DNA of 64,000 bases from Microbacterium sp. ABRD28 (lineage in GTDB: Bacteria; Actinomycetota; Actinomycetes; Actinomycetales; Microbacteriaceae). Position numbers and translations under genes: made by a program. A model generated the notes under the pieces. The model searched no databases, was not told where the DNA came from, and saw only the letters and a program-made list of their open reading frames with translations. Of the stretch, positions 8,216-16,521 are shown in pieces. Location of the stretch: the NCBI RefSeq assembly GCF_003850245.1, contig NZ_CP031015.1, positions 2,666,001 through 2,730,000 on the forward strand, written 5' to 3'. How positions within the stretch are numbered: position 1 is the stretch's first letter; every line of letters begins with the position of its first letter.

Positions 8216-8494
8216 ATGCTGACCGAGTCACCCCGCACATCGACGGAGCCGTTCGACAGAGAATCGTTCGGCGCAGACCAGTTCGAACTGGTGCGGCTTG
8301 CGGCAGGCGGCTGGGTCATCACCGATCTCGCCCTGCCTCACGACGATCCGGCATGCCTCCTCGCCTACGTGCAGGAGGACGGGTCGAGGTTCGAGGTCGT
8401 CTGGGTCCAGGCCCCGATGCGGACGGGATGGTTCGACTCGCTCGAGGCGATCCTCGACGAGGCTCGCGCACGCCGGCAGCGCCGCGTCGCCTGA
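8216..8494 (+). CDS. Conserved small hypothetical protein
   Basis: 92 residues, soluble and acidic, with an alternating strand pattern (FELVRLAAGGWVITDLALP, CLLAYVQEDGSRFEVVWVQ) and a C-terminal helix (FDSLEAILDEARARRQRR). AGGACGAGGAC precedes the ATG as a ribosome binding site. It is convergent with dnaE2 and separated from it by 16 bases. I know no function for this type of protein. Confidence 0.6.
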   Translation: MLTESPRTSTEPFDRESFGADQFELVRLAAGGWVITDLALPHDDPACLLAYVQEDGSRFEVVWVQAPMRTGWFDSLEAILDEARARRQRRVA

Positions 8495-8510
8495 GCGCGG
8501 AACGGCGCCG

Positions 8511-11500
8511 TCAGCGGAAATCCCTCGACCGGTGCCCGACGCCCACGCGCAGATCTTCGAAGCGATCGGCCACGAGGTTGGTCACGCCCTCCTCCGATCG
8601 CTCGAGCATTCCCCGCACGATGAGAGCCGGAGCATCTCTGGCGACACGTCGATACCGGTTCCACACCCCGACGGAGCAGATCACGTTGACCACGCCGTGC
8701 TCGTCCTCCAGGTTGAGGAAGGTGATGCCCGACGCGGTCGCGGGTCGCTGACGGTGGGTGACGAGCCCCGCCACCTCGACGCGCCGCCCCGGGTCGTGCG
8801 TCCGCAGCTCTTGTGAGGTGAGCACCCCGCGGGTATCCAGCCCCGAGCGGAAGTGCGTGAGGGGGTGGTCGTCGGTGGAGATCCCGGTCGCCCACAGGTC
8901 TGCGGCGAGGATGTCGTAGCTGGACTGATCCGGGAAGAGCGGCGGCTGCACCGCGACCATCGAGTCGGGGAGGAACTCCGCGCGGTCCTGTGCGGCGGAG
9001 CCGGCGATCCAGAGCGCCTCGCGGCGGGTGATCCCGAAGCACTCGAACGCTCCTGCGGTCGCGAGCGCCTCGAGGTGCGCTGCGGTGGCTCCGGTCCGGC
9101 GGACGAGATCCCGCATGTCGCGGAAGTCGCCCCGCTGCCGTCGCTCGGTCACGATCTTCGCCGCGAGGGTCTCACCGATCCCCTTGATCGCCGCGAGCCC
9201 CAGCCGCACGGCGTGATGGCCGTCGCGCCGATGCGCCTCGGACTCGTCGGGCGCCTTCGGGTCGAACACCGGCACCGGAGGCTGGTTCCGGTGCGCGCAC
9301 TCGGGGCGGCCGGTGGCGCCGCGCGCGTCGCCGACCGGTTCGAGCGTCGCGTGCACGTCGGAACGGAGCAAATCGGGGCGCTGCACCTCGACCCCGTGCC
9401 GGCGCGCATCGGCGACGAGGGTCGCGGGCGAGTAGAACCCCATCGGCTGGGCCCGGAGAAGCCCGGCGAGGAAGGCGGCGGGATAGTGCAGCTTGATCCA
9501 GGAGCTTGCGTAGACGAGGAGCCCGAACGACAGCGAGTGCGACTCGGCGAAGCCGAAGTTCGCGAAGGCCTGGATCTGACGGTAGATCGCGTCGGCATCT
9601 TCTCCGACGAGGCCGTTGCGGGCCATCCCCTCGTACAGGCGCTCGCGCAGCGACTCGATGCGCTCGACTCCCCGCTTGGAGCCCATCACACGACGCAGCA
9701 GGTCGGCATCCTCTCCCGAGCAGTCGCCGATGGCCATCGCCATCTGCATGAGCTGCTCCTGGAAGACCGGCACCCCCAGGGTGCGCTGCAGCACGGGCGC
9801 GAGCTTCGGATGCGCGTAGGTCACCGGCTCCTGGCCCAGCTTCCTCCGCACGAACGGATGCACCGCCCCGCCCTGGATCGGACCGGGGCGGATGAGGGCG
9901 ATCTCCACAACAAGGTCGTAGAACCGCCGCGGCTGCAGTCGCGGGAGAAGTCCCATCTGGGCACGGGATTCCACCTGGAACACCCCGATCGAATCGGCCC
10001 GGCAGAGCATGTCGTACACCGCCTGCTCCTCCTTGGGCAGCGTCGCCAGCTCCCACCGCTCACCGGTGGCGGTGTGGACCATGTCGAAGCAGTACTGCAG
10101 GGCGGCGAGCATCCCGAGGCCCAGCAGATCGAACTTCACCAGCCCCATCCAGGCCGCGTCGTCCTTGTCCCACTGGATGACGGTGCGATCCTCCATCCGG
10201 GCGTGCTCGATGGGGACGACCTCGCCGACGGGGCGGTCGGTGAGCACCATCCCCCCGGAGTGGATCCCGAGGTGGCGCGGGGCCTTCAGCAGCTCGGAAG
10301 CGTACTCGATCACCTGGGCCGGGATGTCGTTGTCGGGGCCCGATTCCAGCGACGCCCCCCAGCGCTCGACCTGCTTCGACCACGCATCCTGCTGCCCGGT
10401 GGAGTAGCCGAGGGCTTTGGCGACGTCGCGGACGGCGTTCTTGGGCCGGTACTGGATGACGTTAGCCACCTGGGCGGCGCGGTCACGGCCGTAGGTGGCG
10501 TAGACCCACTGGATGATCTCCTCGCGCCGGTCGGAGTCGAAGTCGACGTCGATGTCGGGCTCTTCATCCCGGAGGCTCGAGAGGAAGCGCTCGAAGGGCA
10601 GCTCGTAGGCGATGGCGTCGACGGCGGTGATGTCGAGCAGGTAGCAGACCGCGCTGTTGGCGGCAGACCCACGACCCTGACAGAGGATGCCGCGGCGCCG
10701 CGCCTCTTGCACGATGCCGTGCACGATGAGGAAGTAGCCGGGGAAGTCCTTGGTCTCGATGACCTGCAGCTCGCGCTCGATGCGGGCGCGGTTGTCGGCC
10801 GACAGGTCGGGATACTTGCGGGGAACGGCCTCCCAGACCAGGTGCCGCAGCCACGACATCGGCGTGTGCCCTTCGGGCACCTTCTGTCGCGGCAGCGCCG
10901 GGCGCGCGCGACGCAGCGGGAAGGCGAGCTCGTCGGCGAGCTCCACCGTGCGCGCCACCGCTCCGGGGTACCGGGCGAAGCGCTCGGCCATCTCGGCGCC
11001 CGAACGCAGGTGAGCCGCGGCATGGGCGGGCAGCCATCCGTCGAGCTCGTCGAGCCCTCGGCGCGCGCGGATCGCGGCGACGGCGGCGGCGAGCCGTGCC
11101 CGTTCGGGGGCGGCGTAGTGGACGTTGTTCGAGGCCAGGATGGGCAGGCCGCGTTCCCGGGCGAGGGCGGCGAGGACGTCGTTGTCGCGGGTGTCGGTCG
11201 GATTGCCGTGATCCGTCAGCTCCACGTTCACCGCCTCCGGGCCGAACAGCGCTACGAGGCGGTCGAGCGCCGCCGCGGCGCCCGCCGGTCCTTCCTCGGC
11301 GAGCGCGCGGCGAACCGCGCCCTTGCGGCATCCGGTGAGGATCGCCCAGTGCCCGTCGGCCCGCGCCGACAGCTCGTCGAGATCGTAGACAGGGCGTCCC
11401 TTCTCCGACCCCGCGAGCTGGGCTCGCGTGAGGGCGGCGGCGAGCCGGTGATAGCCCTCCTCCCCGCGGGCGAGCACCAGCAGGTGCGACCCCTCGGGGT

Positions 11501-11921
11501 CGGCGTCTCCTGCCCGCGACGGCGTGGGCGCCCGATCGTCGAAACCGAGCGACAGCTCTGCTCCGAACACGGTCTTCACCTGCAGGTTCTCGGCGGCCTC
11601 GGCGAACCGCACGATCCCGTAGAACCCGTCGTGGTCGGTGACGGCCAGGGCATGGAGGCCGAGACGCTCGGCTTCCTCTGCCAGCTCCTCCGGAGAAGAC
11701 GCGCCGTCGAGGAACGAGAACGACGAGTGCGCATGCAGCTCGGCATAGGGCACCGTCTCCGCGGGCCGTTCGATGGCGGGCGGGACATAGGGGCCCCGCT
11801 TGTGCGACCAGGCGGGACTGTCTCCCCCGTCGGCCCCCGCGGGGATGTTGCGCGGTCGACGCCGGTCGCTGAGGACGCGCTCGAGCTCCGACCAGGGGAC
11901 GCCAGGATTGTTGAAGCCCAT
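8511..11921 (-). CDS. dnaE2: Error-prone DNA polymerase DnaE2 (ImuC)
   Basis: About 1136 residues, the usual DnaE2 length. The N-terminal PHP domain begins AELHAHSSFSFLDGASSPEEL with VTDHDGFYG after it. The polymerase core carries the catalytic acidic motif PDIDVDFDSDRREEII and the fingers region YPAAFLAGLLRAQPMGFYSP typical of DnaE2. An OB domain near the end includes VEVAGLVTHRQRPATASGITFLNLEDEHG. The ATG at 11921 (MGFNNPGVPWSELERVL) matches the family N-terminus and has GGAG 7 bases upstream; an ATG at 11939 adds six residues. It performs mutagenic translesion synthesis with ImuB after DNA damage. It follows imuB closely in an SOS-controlled operon. Confidence 0.95.
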   Translation of the reverse strand: MGFNNPGVPWSELERVLSDRRRPRNIPAGADGGDSPAWSHKRGPYVPPAIERPAETVPYAELHAHSSFSFLDGASSPEELAEEAERLGLHALAVTDHDGFYGIVRFAEAAENLQVKTVFGAELSLGFDDRAPTPSRAGDADPEGSHLLVLARGEEGYHRLAAALTRAQLAGSEKGRPVYDLDELSARADGHWAILTGCRKGAVRRALAEEGPAGAAAALDRLVALFGPEAVNVELTDHGNPTDTRDNDVLAALARERGLPILASNNVHYAAPERARLAAAVAAIRARRGLDELDGWLPAHAAAHLRSGAEMAERFARYPGAVARTVELADELAFPLRRARPALPRQKVPEGHTPMSWLRHLVWEAVPRKYPDLSADNRARIERELQVIETKDFPGYFLIVHGIVQEARRRGILCQGRGSAANSAVCYLLDITAVDAIAYELPFERFLSSLRDEEPDIDVDFDSDRREEIIQWVYATYGRDRAAQVANVIQYRPKNAVRDVAKALGYSTGQQDAWSKQVERWGASLESGPDNDIPAQVIEYASELLKAPRHLGIHSGGMVLTDRPVGEVVPIEHARMEDRTVIQWDKDDAAWMGLVKFDLLGLGMLAALQYCFDMVHTATGERWELATLPKEEQAVYDMLCRADSIGVFQVESRAQMGLLPRLQPRRFYDLVVEIALIRPGPIQGGAVHPFVRRKLGQEPVTYAHPKLAPVLQRTLGVPVFQEQLMQMAMAIGDCSGEDADLLRRVMGSKRGVERIESLRERLYEGMARNGLVGEDADAIYRQIQAFANFGFAESHSLSFGLLVYASSWIKLHYPAAFLAGLLRAQPMGFYSPATLVADARRHGVEVQRPDLLRSDVHATLEPVGDARGATGRPECAHRNQPPVPVFDPKAPDESEAHRRDGHHAVRLGLAAIKGIGETLAAKIVTERRQRGDFRDMRDLVRRTGATAAHLEALATAGAFECFGITRREALWIAGSAAQDRAEFLPDSMVAVQPPLFPDQSSYDILAADLWATGISTDDHPLTHFRSGLDTRGVLTSQELRTHDPGRRVEVAGLVTHRQRPATASGITFLNLEDEHGVVNVICSVGVWNRYRRVARDAPALIVRGMLERSEEGVTNLVADRFEDLRVGVGHRSRDFR

Positions 11922-11942
11922 CAGCGGCTCCGTCCGCATCGA

Positions 11943-13511
11943 TCAGTCATAGCGACCCTCGGCGATCCACGTCCCGCCCACGCAGACCAGCAGCCAGGCG
12001 GTGCGGTCGGCGTCGACCACCTGGAACCGGTGCGCACGACGGCTGCGGGCGGCATCCCACGTGCGCTCCACGATCGGCCAGGGACCCGCCCACTCCCTGA
12101 TCGCCCGGGGGCGCCCCGACTCCACCAGCACCGAGGGCGTCGCCGTCATCCGATCGCGCTCGTCGACGGCGACCGGCCCTCCCTCCCCGGTGACGACCTG
12201 CACCGGCACCGGCTCGGGGAAGACGGTGCCCGGGAGGGGGTCGGGAAGGCTCCCCGGCCAGGGGCGGGTGCGCTCCGCGGTCACGACGGTGCGGTCTCCC
12301 CAGGGCACGAGCACCTGGCGCTCGGTGAGCCACCGCCCCCCTCCCACCTCGGCCGTCATCACGCCGCGATGGCCGAGCATCGCCTGCACGCGGGAGAGGA
12401 CATGGTGGACCCGCTCGTCGGTCCCGGCGCCGAACATCGCCGGGGCGTGGTGCGAGGCGGCGTCCACCGCCTCGGGTGAGATGCGCACGAGCGCCACGCC
12501 GCTGGCCAGCACTCCCCCGCCGTCGCCGGTGGCCTCTTCGGCGAGCTGCCATCTGACCCGGTCCACGACCGCCGCCGCATCGAAGGAGTTCGGATGGAGC
12601 CAGACCCGCTCGCTGCGCTCTCCGCGGTCTCCGGTGAGCTCGACCCGCAATTCGGTGCAGACGAGGTCGATCGCGCCGAGACGCGAGATGAACTCGTCGG
12701 CCGCGATGCGCAGGGCGAACGCCACCTGCTCGGCGATCTCGAGGGGCGGTTCGAAGGCGACCTCGCGATGCAGCTCGGGAGGAGGCACGCGCGGCTCGAC
12801 GGGACGCGAATCCAGACCCGACGCCAGGCGGTGCAGCCGCATGCCCGGCTCGCCCAGCCGTTCCCGCACCCGCTCGGAGTCGAGACGGCTGAAGTCGCCG
12901 AGCGTCTGCACCCCCAGGCGCGCCAGCAGCGCCACGACATCGGGATCGGCGAGGGCGGTGATCGGAAGAGGCGCGAGGAAGCCCGCCGCACCCCCGGTGG
13001 GAACGACCGAGACCGGATCGGAGGCGCGGGTGATGCGCGCGGCCTGTTCGGCGGTGAAGGGGCCGTCGGCGATGCCCGCGCGCACGTCGGCGACGCCCTG
13101 CGCACGGACCGTGCTCACGAGCACGCGGGCGGCCTCGGTCTCGCCCCCGTAGTACCGGGCAGGCCCGCGGGCGCGCAGCGCGCACAGACCCGGGCGGATG
13201 ATCTGCACCCCCGGCGCCCGCTCCTCCAGCGCCGCCACCAGCGGCGCGAACGCGCGGTGATCGCGGGCGTCGTCGGCGTCGACCACGCGCAGTCCCGGGC
13301 ACCGGGACTGCGCGTCCCGGCGACGCTGTCCGCGGCGGACCCCCTCGGCACGGGCCGTCGCCGAGCAGGCGGTCACCATCCCCCCGGCGATGATGGCCAC
13401 CGGGGCGTCCTCGGCGACCGGAGCGGAGCCGGCGGCGTCCCGCGCCAGCGCCGCCACGGGCCAATCCGGGAACCACAGCACGAGGCTGCGCACCGGGGCG
13501 TCGGAGCGCAT
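11943..13511 (-). CDS. imuB: ImuB, Y-family polymerase-like mutasome subunit
   Basis: 522 residues. It starts RSLVLWFPDWPVAAL, the ImuB version of the Y-family N-terminus; only one of the usual acidic catalytic residues remains there. The later Y-family Asp-Glu motif is replaced by LCALRARGPARYYGGE, so it should be catalytically inactive, as is known for ImuB. It acts as a scaffold joining DnaE2, the sliding clamp and the ImuA-type partner. The C-terminal 150 residues (from about VLASGVALVRISPEAV) form the ImuB-specific region. Its ATG overlaps the stop of the upstream gene as TGATG, indicating translational coupling. Confidence 0.93.
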   Translation of the reverse strand: MRSDAPVRSLVLWFPDWPVAALARDAAGSAPVAEDAPVAIIAGGMVTACSATARAEGVRRGQRRRDAQSRCPGLRVVDADDARDHRAFAPLVAALEERAPGVQIIRPGLCALRARGPARYYGGETEAARVLVSTVRAQGVADVRAGIADGPFTAEQAARITRASDPVSVVPTGGAAGFLAPLPITALADPDVVALLARLGVQTLGDFSRLDSERVRERLGEPGMRLHRLASGLDSRPVEPRVPPPELHREVAFEPPLEIAEQVAFALRIAADEFISRLGAIDLVCTELRVELTGDRGERSERVWLHPNSFDAAAVVDRVRWQLAEEATGDGGGVLASGVALVRISPEAVDAASHHAPAMFGAGTDERVHHVLSRVQAMLGHRGVMTAEVGGGRWLTERQVLVPWGDRTVVTAERTRPWPGSLPDPLPGTVFPEPVPVQVVTGEGGPVAVDERDRMTATPSVLVESGRPRAIREWAGPWPIVERTWDAARSRRAHRFQVVDADRTAWLLVCVGGTWIAEGRYD

Positions 13512-14224
13512 CAGCCGACGGCCTCGAGACGGGGAAGAGCCGGGACCGCCGATGCCGCCGAGCGGACGGCGCCGACGCCACCGTCGGCCGCGGGAAGGCT
13601 CATCCGCGCGCGCCGGGGCATCGGCCACCGCCGGCTGCGCACATCGATCGTGACCTCGCGCGCCGCCAGGTACCCGTGTCCTCGCCCCACCCCCGACCAC
13701 TCCGGGTCGGCGAGATCCAGCGAGGCCTCGGCCTGAGGCCACGGCCCCTGCACCAGCAGCACCGCTGCGCGATCACGCAGGCGCGCCCCCAGCCGAGACA
13801 CCTCGGCATCCGCCGCTCTGGCCGCCGGGCGCACCGCGACCACCGGGATGACCTCGGCGAGGGTCGCGGCGACCGCCAGCCACCGCGGGCCGGGATCGGG
13901 CACGAGGACGAGATGGGACAGATCCACGCCCGCGCTCTCGGCGGCTTCGACGCCGAAATCGGGCATGCCCACCACGGCGCACCAGGTGCCGTCCTGCGAG
14001 GGACCGGCCAGCAGCGCCGCCAGCAGCGAGGCGGAGCGGGTGAGCGAGTAGGCCGATCCGGTGCGCAGCCCTCCCCCAGGCAGGATGCCGGTCAACGGGG
14101 CGAGGACCGGCAGCACCGGGGCATCCATCCGGCGCCCCTGCACACGTTCGAGTTGCGCGCGGAGGCGATGCACTTCACCGCGAACCTCGTCGCGGGTCGT
14201 CTCGCTCTGCACGATCGCCCTCAC
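13511..14224 (-). CDS. ImuA-like (RecA-related) mutasome accessory protein
   Basis: About 237 residues from the GTG at 14224; GTGs at 14230 and 14212 are alternatives. After an N-terminal helix (RGEVHRLRAQLERVQGRR), residues around LAPLTGILPGGGLRTGSAYSL resemble the RecA/ImuA core start, but the P-loop lacks the GK[ST] signature, so ATP binding is doubtful. A hydrophobic core (TWCAVVGMPDFGVEAAESAGVDLSHLVLV) follows. Position and length match the ImuA-type gene that precedes imuB and dnaE2 in actinobacteria. The frame is open far upstream, but a LexA palindrome at 14234-14251 and a TACCCT box rule out those starts. Confidence 0.8.
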   Translation of the reverse strand: MRAIVQSETTRDEVRGEVHRLRAQLERVQGRRMDAPVLPVLAPLTGILPGGGLRTGSAYSLTRSASLLAALLAGPSQDGTWCAVVGMPDFGVEAAESAGVDLSHLVLVPDPGPRWLAVAATLAEVIPVVAVRPAARAADAEVSRLGARLRDRAAVLLVQGPWPQAEASLDLADPEWSGVGRGHGYLAAREVTIDVRSRRWPMPRRARMSLPAADGGVGAVRSAASAVPALPRLEAVG

Positions 14225-14233
14225 CTCCACAGG

Positions 14234-14251
14234 GTAGAACATGTGTTCTAC
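14234..14251 (-). promoter_or_regulatory. LexA (SOS) box of the ImuA-imuB-dnaE2 operon
   Basis: GTAGAACATGTGTTCTAC has 8-base perfect arms around a 2-base centre and contains the Gram-positive LexA core GAAC-N4-GTTC exactly. On the minus strand it ends 3 bases before the GTG at 14230 and overlaps the TACCCT -10 box, so bound LexA would block initiation. Released LexA after DNA damage would induce all three mutasome genes. Confidence 0.92.
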
Positions 14252-14326
14252 GAACTCAACGCCTGTGGTGAGCGTAAGAGGGGCCTCCGACATCCTCAGC
14301 GCGGGGAAACGCGGAGGATGTTCGAA

Positions 14327-15595
14327 TCACGGGTGCGTCGGCGACATCCGGATCGTCTCTGCGAGCGCGTCCCTGCCGATGCCGAGCGGCACCGGCGGAT
14401 CCCCCGCCACGCTCACCTCGTAGTCGCCCCGGAAGCCTGTGACGCGCACGCGCCCGTCGGCGTCGGTGCGCACGGTCGCCCGCGACACCCACCACTCGTC
14501 CGCGATCATCCGGTGCAGTGCGTCGTACGCGGGCTTCGGTGAGCCGTCGGCGCGGACCAGCCCGCCGGGCGCCCCCAGCCACATGCCGCGGTCGCTGAAT
14601 CCCCAGAAGGTGATGGCCTCGACCGCCGGATGCGACACGAGCGACCGGTAGTGCCGTTCGATCTCGTCGGCCTGCCGGGCCTCCCCCTCCGGTGTCGACG
14701 GCCAGTGGTCGACCCGGTAATCGTTGAGGTCGTCGATCTCAGGAGGCATCAGGTCGCCGGACAGCAGGGTCGTCTCGGTGAAGTGCAGCGGCAGACCGAA
14801 CCGGGCGAAGCGGTCGGCGACCTCGAGGATCTCCTCCTCTCCGCGGTACCCCTGGTGCATGTGCGTCTGCAACCCGATCGCATCCGGGCGGATGCCCGCA
14901 TCCAGCATCTCGTCGATGACGCGCTCGTACGCCGGCGACAGATCGAAGTCGTTCACGAGCAGAAAGGCGTTCGGGTTGGCCTCTCGCGCCTCCTCGAAGG
15001 CCAGCCGCAGCATCGCCAGGCGGCCGCGATCCTTCGCCAGCCTCGTGATGCCGTTGTCGCCGTTGTCGAAGACCGGCATGATCACCGTCTCGTTGATGGC
15101 GTCCCAGGTGTCGACGATCCCCGCGAAATCGGCGACGTCGCGGCGGATGCGCTCGCGCTGCGCGCGCTCGATCTCGTCGAGCTCGAGGTCGAGCAGCCAG
15201 GGCGCAGTCACGGTGTGCCAGACGAGCGGATGCCCCTTCAGCGTCACACCGCGTTGTCGCAGCCACTGCGCGGTCCGGCGCATCTCGGCCGTGCGCGGAG
15301 CGCCGCGGGTCGGCTCGAACCTCCCCCAGTAGAACGGAAGGGTCGCGGCGTTGTGGATCTGCAGCCAGAGCTCGGCCTCTGCCGCCGTCAGCTGCCACTC
15401 CCCGGTCAGGTCCTCGTCGTCACCGACGTCGAATCCGGTGTTGCCGAAGGCGAACTCGTGACGAGTCTGGATGATCGTGACCTCGGCGTTCGCGATCGGC
15501 TCGTCGTCGACACCGACGACCGTGACGACGGCCTCACCGAGGCGGTGTGCGGGAACGGTGCCGAGGGCGACGGCGGGTGGCGCGACAGTGTGCAT
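14327..15595 (-). CDS. Cytoplasmic GH10 endo-beta-xylanase-like glycosidase
   Basis: 422 residues with a GH10 TIM barrel. The acid/base Glu is E169 in DTWDAINE and the nucleophile is E274 in LHFTETT. HPLVWHT (residues 122-128) and TFWGFSDRGMW are also GH10 hallmarks. A short beta domain lies before the barrel (residues 15-45, VTVVGVDDEPIANAEVTII) and another after it (from about 385). No signal peptide or membrane segment is present, so it should act inside the cell on imported short xylo-oligosaccharides rather than on polymer. The ATG at 15595 follows a leaderless -10 box. No transporter is adjacent; the nearest glycan importer starts at 20.4 kb. Confidence 0.85.
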   Translation of the reverse strand: MHTVAPPAVALGTVPAHRLGEAVVTVVGVDDEPIANAEVTIIQTRHEFAFGNTGFDVGDDEDLTGEWQLTAAEAELWLQIHNAATLPFYWGRFEPTRGAPRTAEMRRTAQWLRQRGVTLKGHPLVWHTVTAPWLLDLELDEIERAQRERIRRDVADFAGIVDTWDAINETVIMPVFDNGDNGITRLAKDRGRLAMLRLAFEEAREANPNAFLLVNDFDLSPAYERVIDEMLDAGIRPDAIGLQTHMHQGYRGEEEILEVADRFARFGLPLHFTETTLLSGDLMPPEIDDLNDYRVDHWPSTPEGEARQADEIERHYRSLVSHPAVEAITFWGFSDRGMWLGAPGGLVRADGSPKPAYDALHRMIADEWWVSRATVRTDADGRVRVTGFRGDYEVSVAGDPPVPLGIGRDALAETIRMSPTHP

Positions 15596-15601
15596 CCGTC
15601 G

Positions 15602-15607
15602 ATGCTA
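15602..15607 (-). promoter_or_regulatory. Leaderless -10 box for the GH10 gene
   Basis: On the minus strand TAGCAT is followed by 6 bases (CGACGG) and the ATG at 15595. No ribosome binding site is present. Confidence 0.55.
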
Positions 15608-15670
15608 CGAACCGCGCGGTTCAGCGCCGCCATGCCGGCGCTCTTTTCGAAAGAGCTTGCGCCGCGGCGC

Positions 15671-16168
15671 TCAGGCCGCCAGGGCCAGATACGGCTCCCA
15701 CCGGGGGTCGGAGCGCTCGGTGCCGCGCACCGTCCACTGCCCGCCCCGCGGTGGCTGCGGGGTGATGCGCAGCTCCCACGCCATCTCTTGCGGCGTGCGA
15801 TCGCCCTTGACGTTGTTGCAGCGCAGGCAGCAGGCCACGAGGTTCTCCCACGAGTCCGCTCCGCCCCGCGATCGCGGCAGGATGTGATCGATCGTCGACG
15901 CGGTCTTTCCGCAGTACCCGCAGCGGTGCCCGTCGCGGCGCAGCACGCCCCGTCGGGTGACCGGCACGCGCCGGGCTCCCGGGACGCGCACATATCTGGT
16001 CAGGAGGATGACCGCGGGGCGATCGTACGCCCCGGTCGCCCCCCAGACCGGTTCGTCGTGGATGTGCTCCACGACGGTGGCCTTGTCGTTCATCACGAGC
16101 ACGAGCGCCCGCTTGAACGACACGACGGCCAGGGGCTCGTAGCCCGCGTTCAGCACCAGAGTGCGCAT
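15671..16168 (-). CDS. HNH endonuclease family protein
   Basis: 165 residues. Residues 1-70 form the conserved N-terminal region common in actinobacterial HNH proteins (MRTLVLNAGYEPLAVVSFKRAL). The nuclease module follows: CGYCGK as the first zinc knuckle, TIDHILPRSRGG with the catalytic His, NLVACCLRCNNVKGDRTP with the second knuckle and final Asn-rich helix. Such proteins nick or cut DNA with a metal ion; stand-alone chromosomal copies have no settled role. GAGGGGAACAGG precedes the ATG at 16168. That ribosome binding site can pair with an upstream 9-base arm, see the leader entries. Confidence 0.88.
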   Translation of the reverse strand: MRTLVLNAGYEPLAVVSFKRALVLVMNDKATVVEHIHDEPVWGATGAYDRPAVILLTRYVRVPGARRVPVTRRGVLRRDGHRCGYCGKTASTIDHILPRSRGGADSWENLVACCLRCNNVKGDRTPQEMAWELRITPQPPRGGQWTVRGTERSDPRWEPYLALAA

Positions 16169-16175
16169 TCCTGTT

Positions 16176-16232
16176 CCCCTCGAATGGCCGGGACGGCTTT
16201 CACGGTTATTCGACTCGTGACGTTTCGAGGGG
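16176..16232 (-). promoter_or_regulatory. Inverted repeat able to hide the HNH ribosome binding site
   Basis: Arms CCCCTCGAA and TTCGAGGGG (9 of 9 pairs) occupy 16176-16184 and 16224-16232 with a 39-base spacer. Read on the minus strand, the second arm contains the GAGGGG that serves as Shine-Dalgarno for the HNH gene, so pairing would reduce translation. The pairing is seen in sequence; a regulatory effect is inferred. Confidence 0.45.
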
Positions 16233-16243
16233 CTGAGGGCATG

Positions 16244-16273
16244 AAAAAAGGCGCTGTCTACAGACAGCGCCTT
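16244..16273 (-). terminator. Intrinsic terminator overlapping the end of the 36-codon leader ORF
   Basis: AAGGCGCTGTCT and AGACAGCGCCTT are perfect 12-base arms at 16248-16259 and 16262-16273. On the minus strand the stem is followed by six U residues, the best intrinsic terminator in the window. The stop codon of the leader ORF lies inside the stem, so a ribosome finishing that ORF would sit on the hairpin. A second perfect 8-base hairpin (16277-16295) precedes it. Confidence 0.8.
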
Positions 16274-16368
16274 GGCGCCACGGTCACACCGTGGCCTCCA
16301 TCGACATGATGCCGAAGGACGAGCAGGCCCAACGCATCCATGGTTCGGATACGTGGTGCGCCGTCCAT
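16258..16368 (-). CDS. Putative 36-residue leader peptide
   Basis: An ATG at 16368 sits 5 bases after GGAGGG, one of the strongest ribosome binding sites in the window, and opens a 36-codon frame. Its core reads LGLLVLRHHVDGGHGVTV and it ends APRRCL. The stop TAG lies in the loop side of the terminator stem at 16248-16273. The RHHVD core recalls the short RRHVD-type Cys-containing leader peptides of actinobacteria, but that likeness is from memory and the downstream gene is an HNH nuclease, not a sulfur gene. It may instead be an independent small gene. An internal ATG at 16341 is a weaker start. Confidence 0.5.
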   Translation of the reverse strand: MDGAPRIRTMDALGLLVLRHHVDGGHGVTVAPRRCL

Positions 16369-16470
16369 CGGCTCCCTCCGCTTCTCTAGAGCGTCAGCTG
16401 ACCTCAGGCTAATGCACGCGACACGCCCGGGGGTTCAGCGACGTGAACATCGTGTGACGTGTCGACGAAC

Positions 16471-16506
16471 GACGCGGGCGCCGGGATCTCTCCCGGCGCC
16501 CGCGTC
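16471..16506 (-). terminator. Terminator hairpin after the M23 peptidase gene
   Basis: Perfect 15-base arms (16471-16485 and 16492-16506) around a 6-base loop, 15 bases past the stop of the peptidase gene. There is no clear U-tract, which is common for actinobacterial terminators. Confidence 0.7.
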
Positions 16507-16521
16507 ATTCAGTGCTGTGCG

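Noticed and set aside
8853..12479. A 1208-codon open frame antisense to dnaE2 and imuB
   Set aside because: It is the mirror of GC-rich coding on the other strand. Its product is His/Arg/Gly-rich without any domain, while the minus strand encodes full polymerase motifs.
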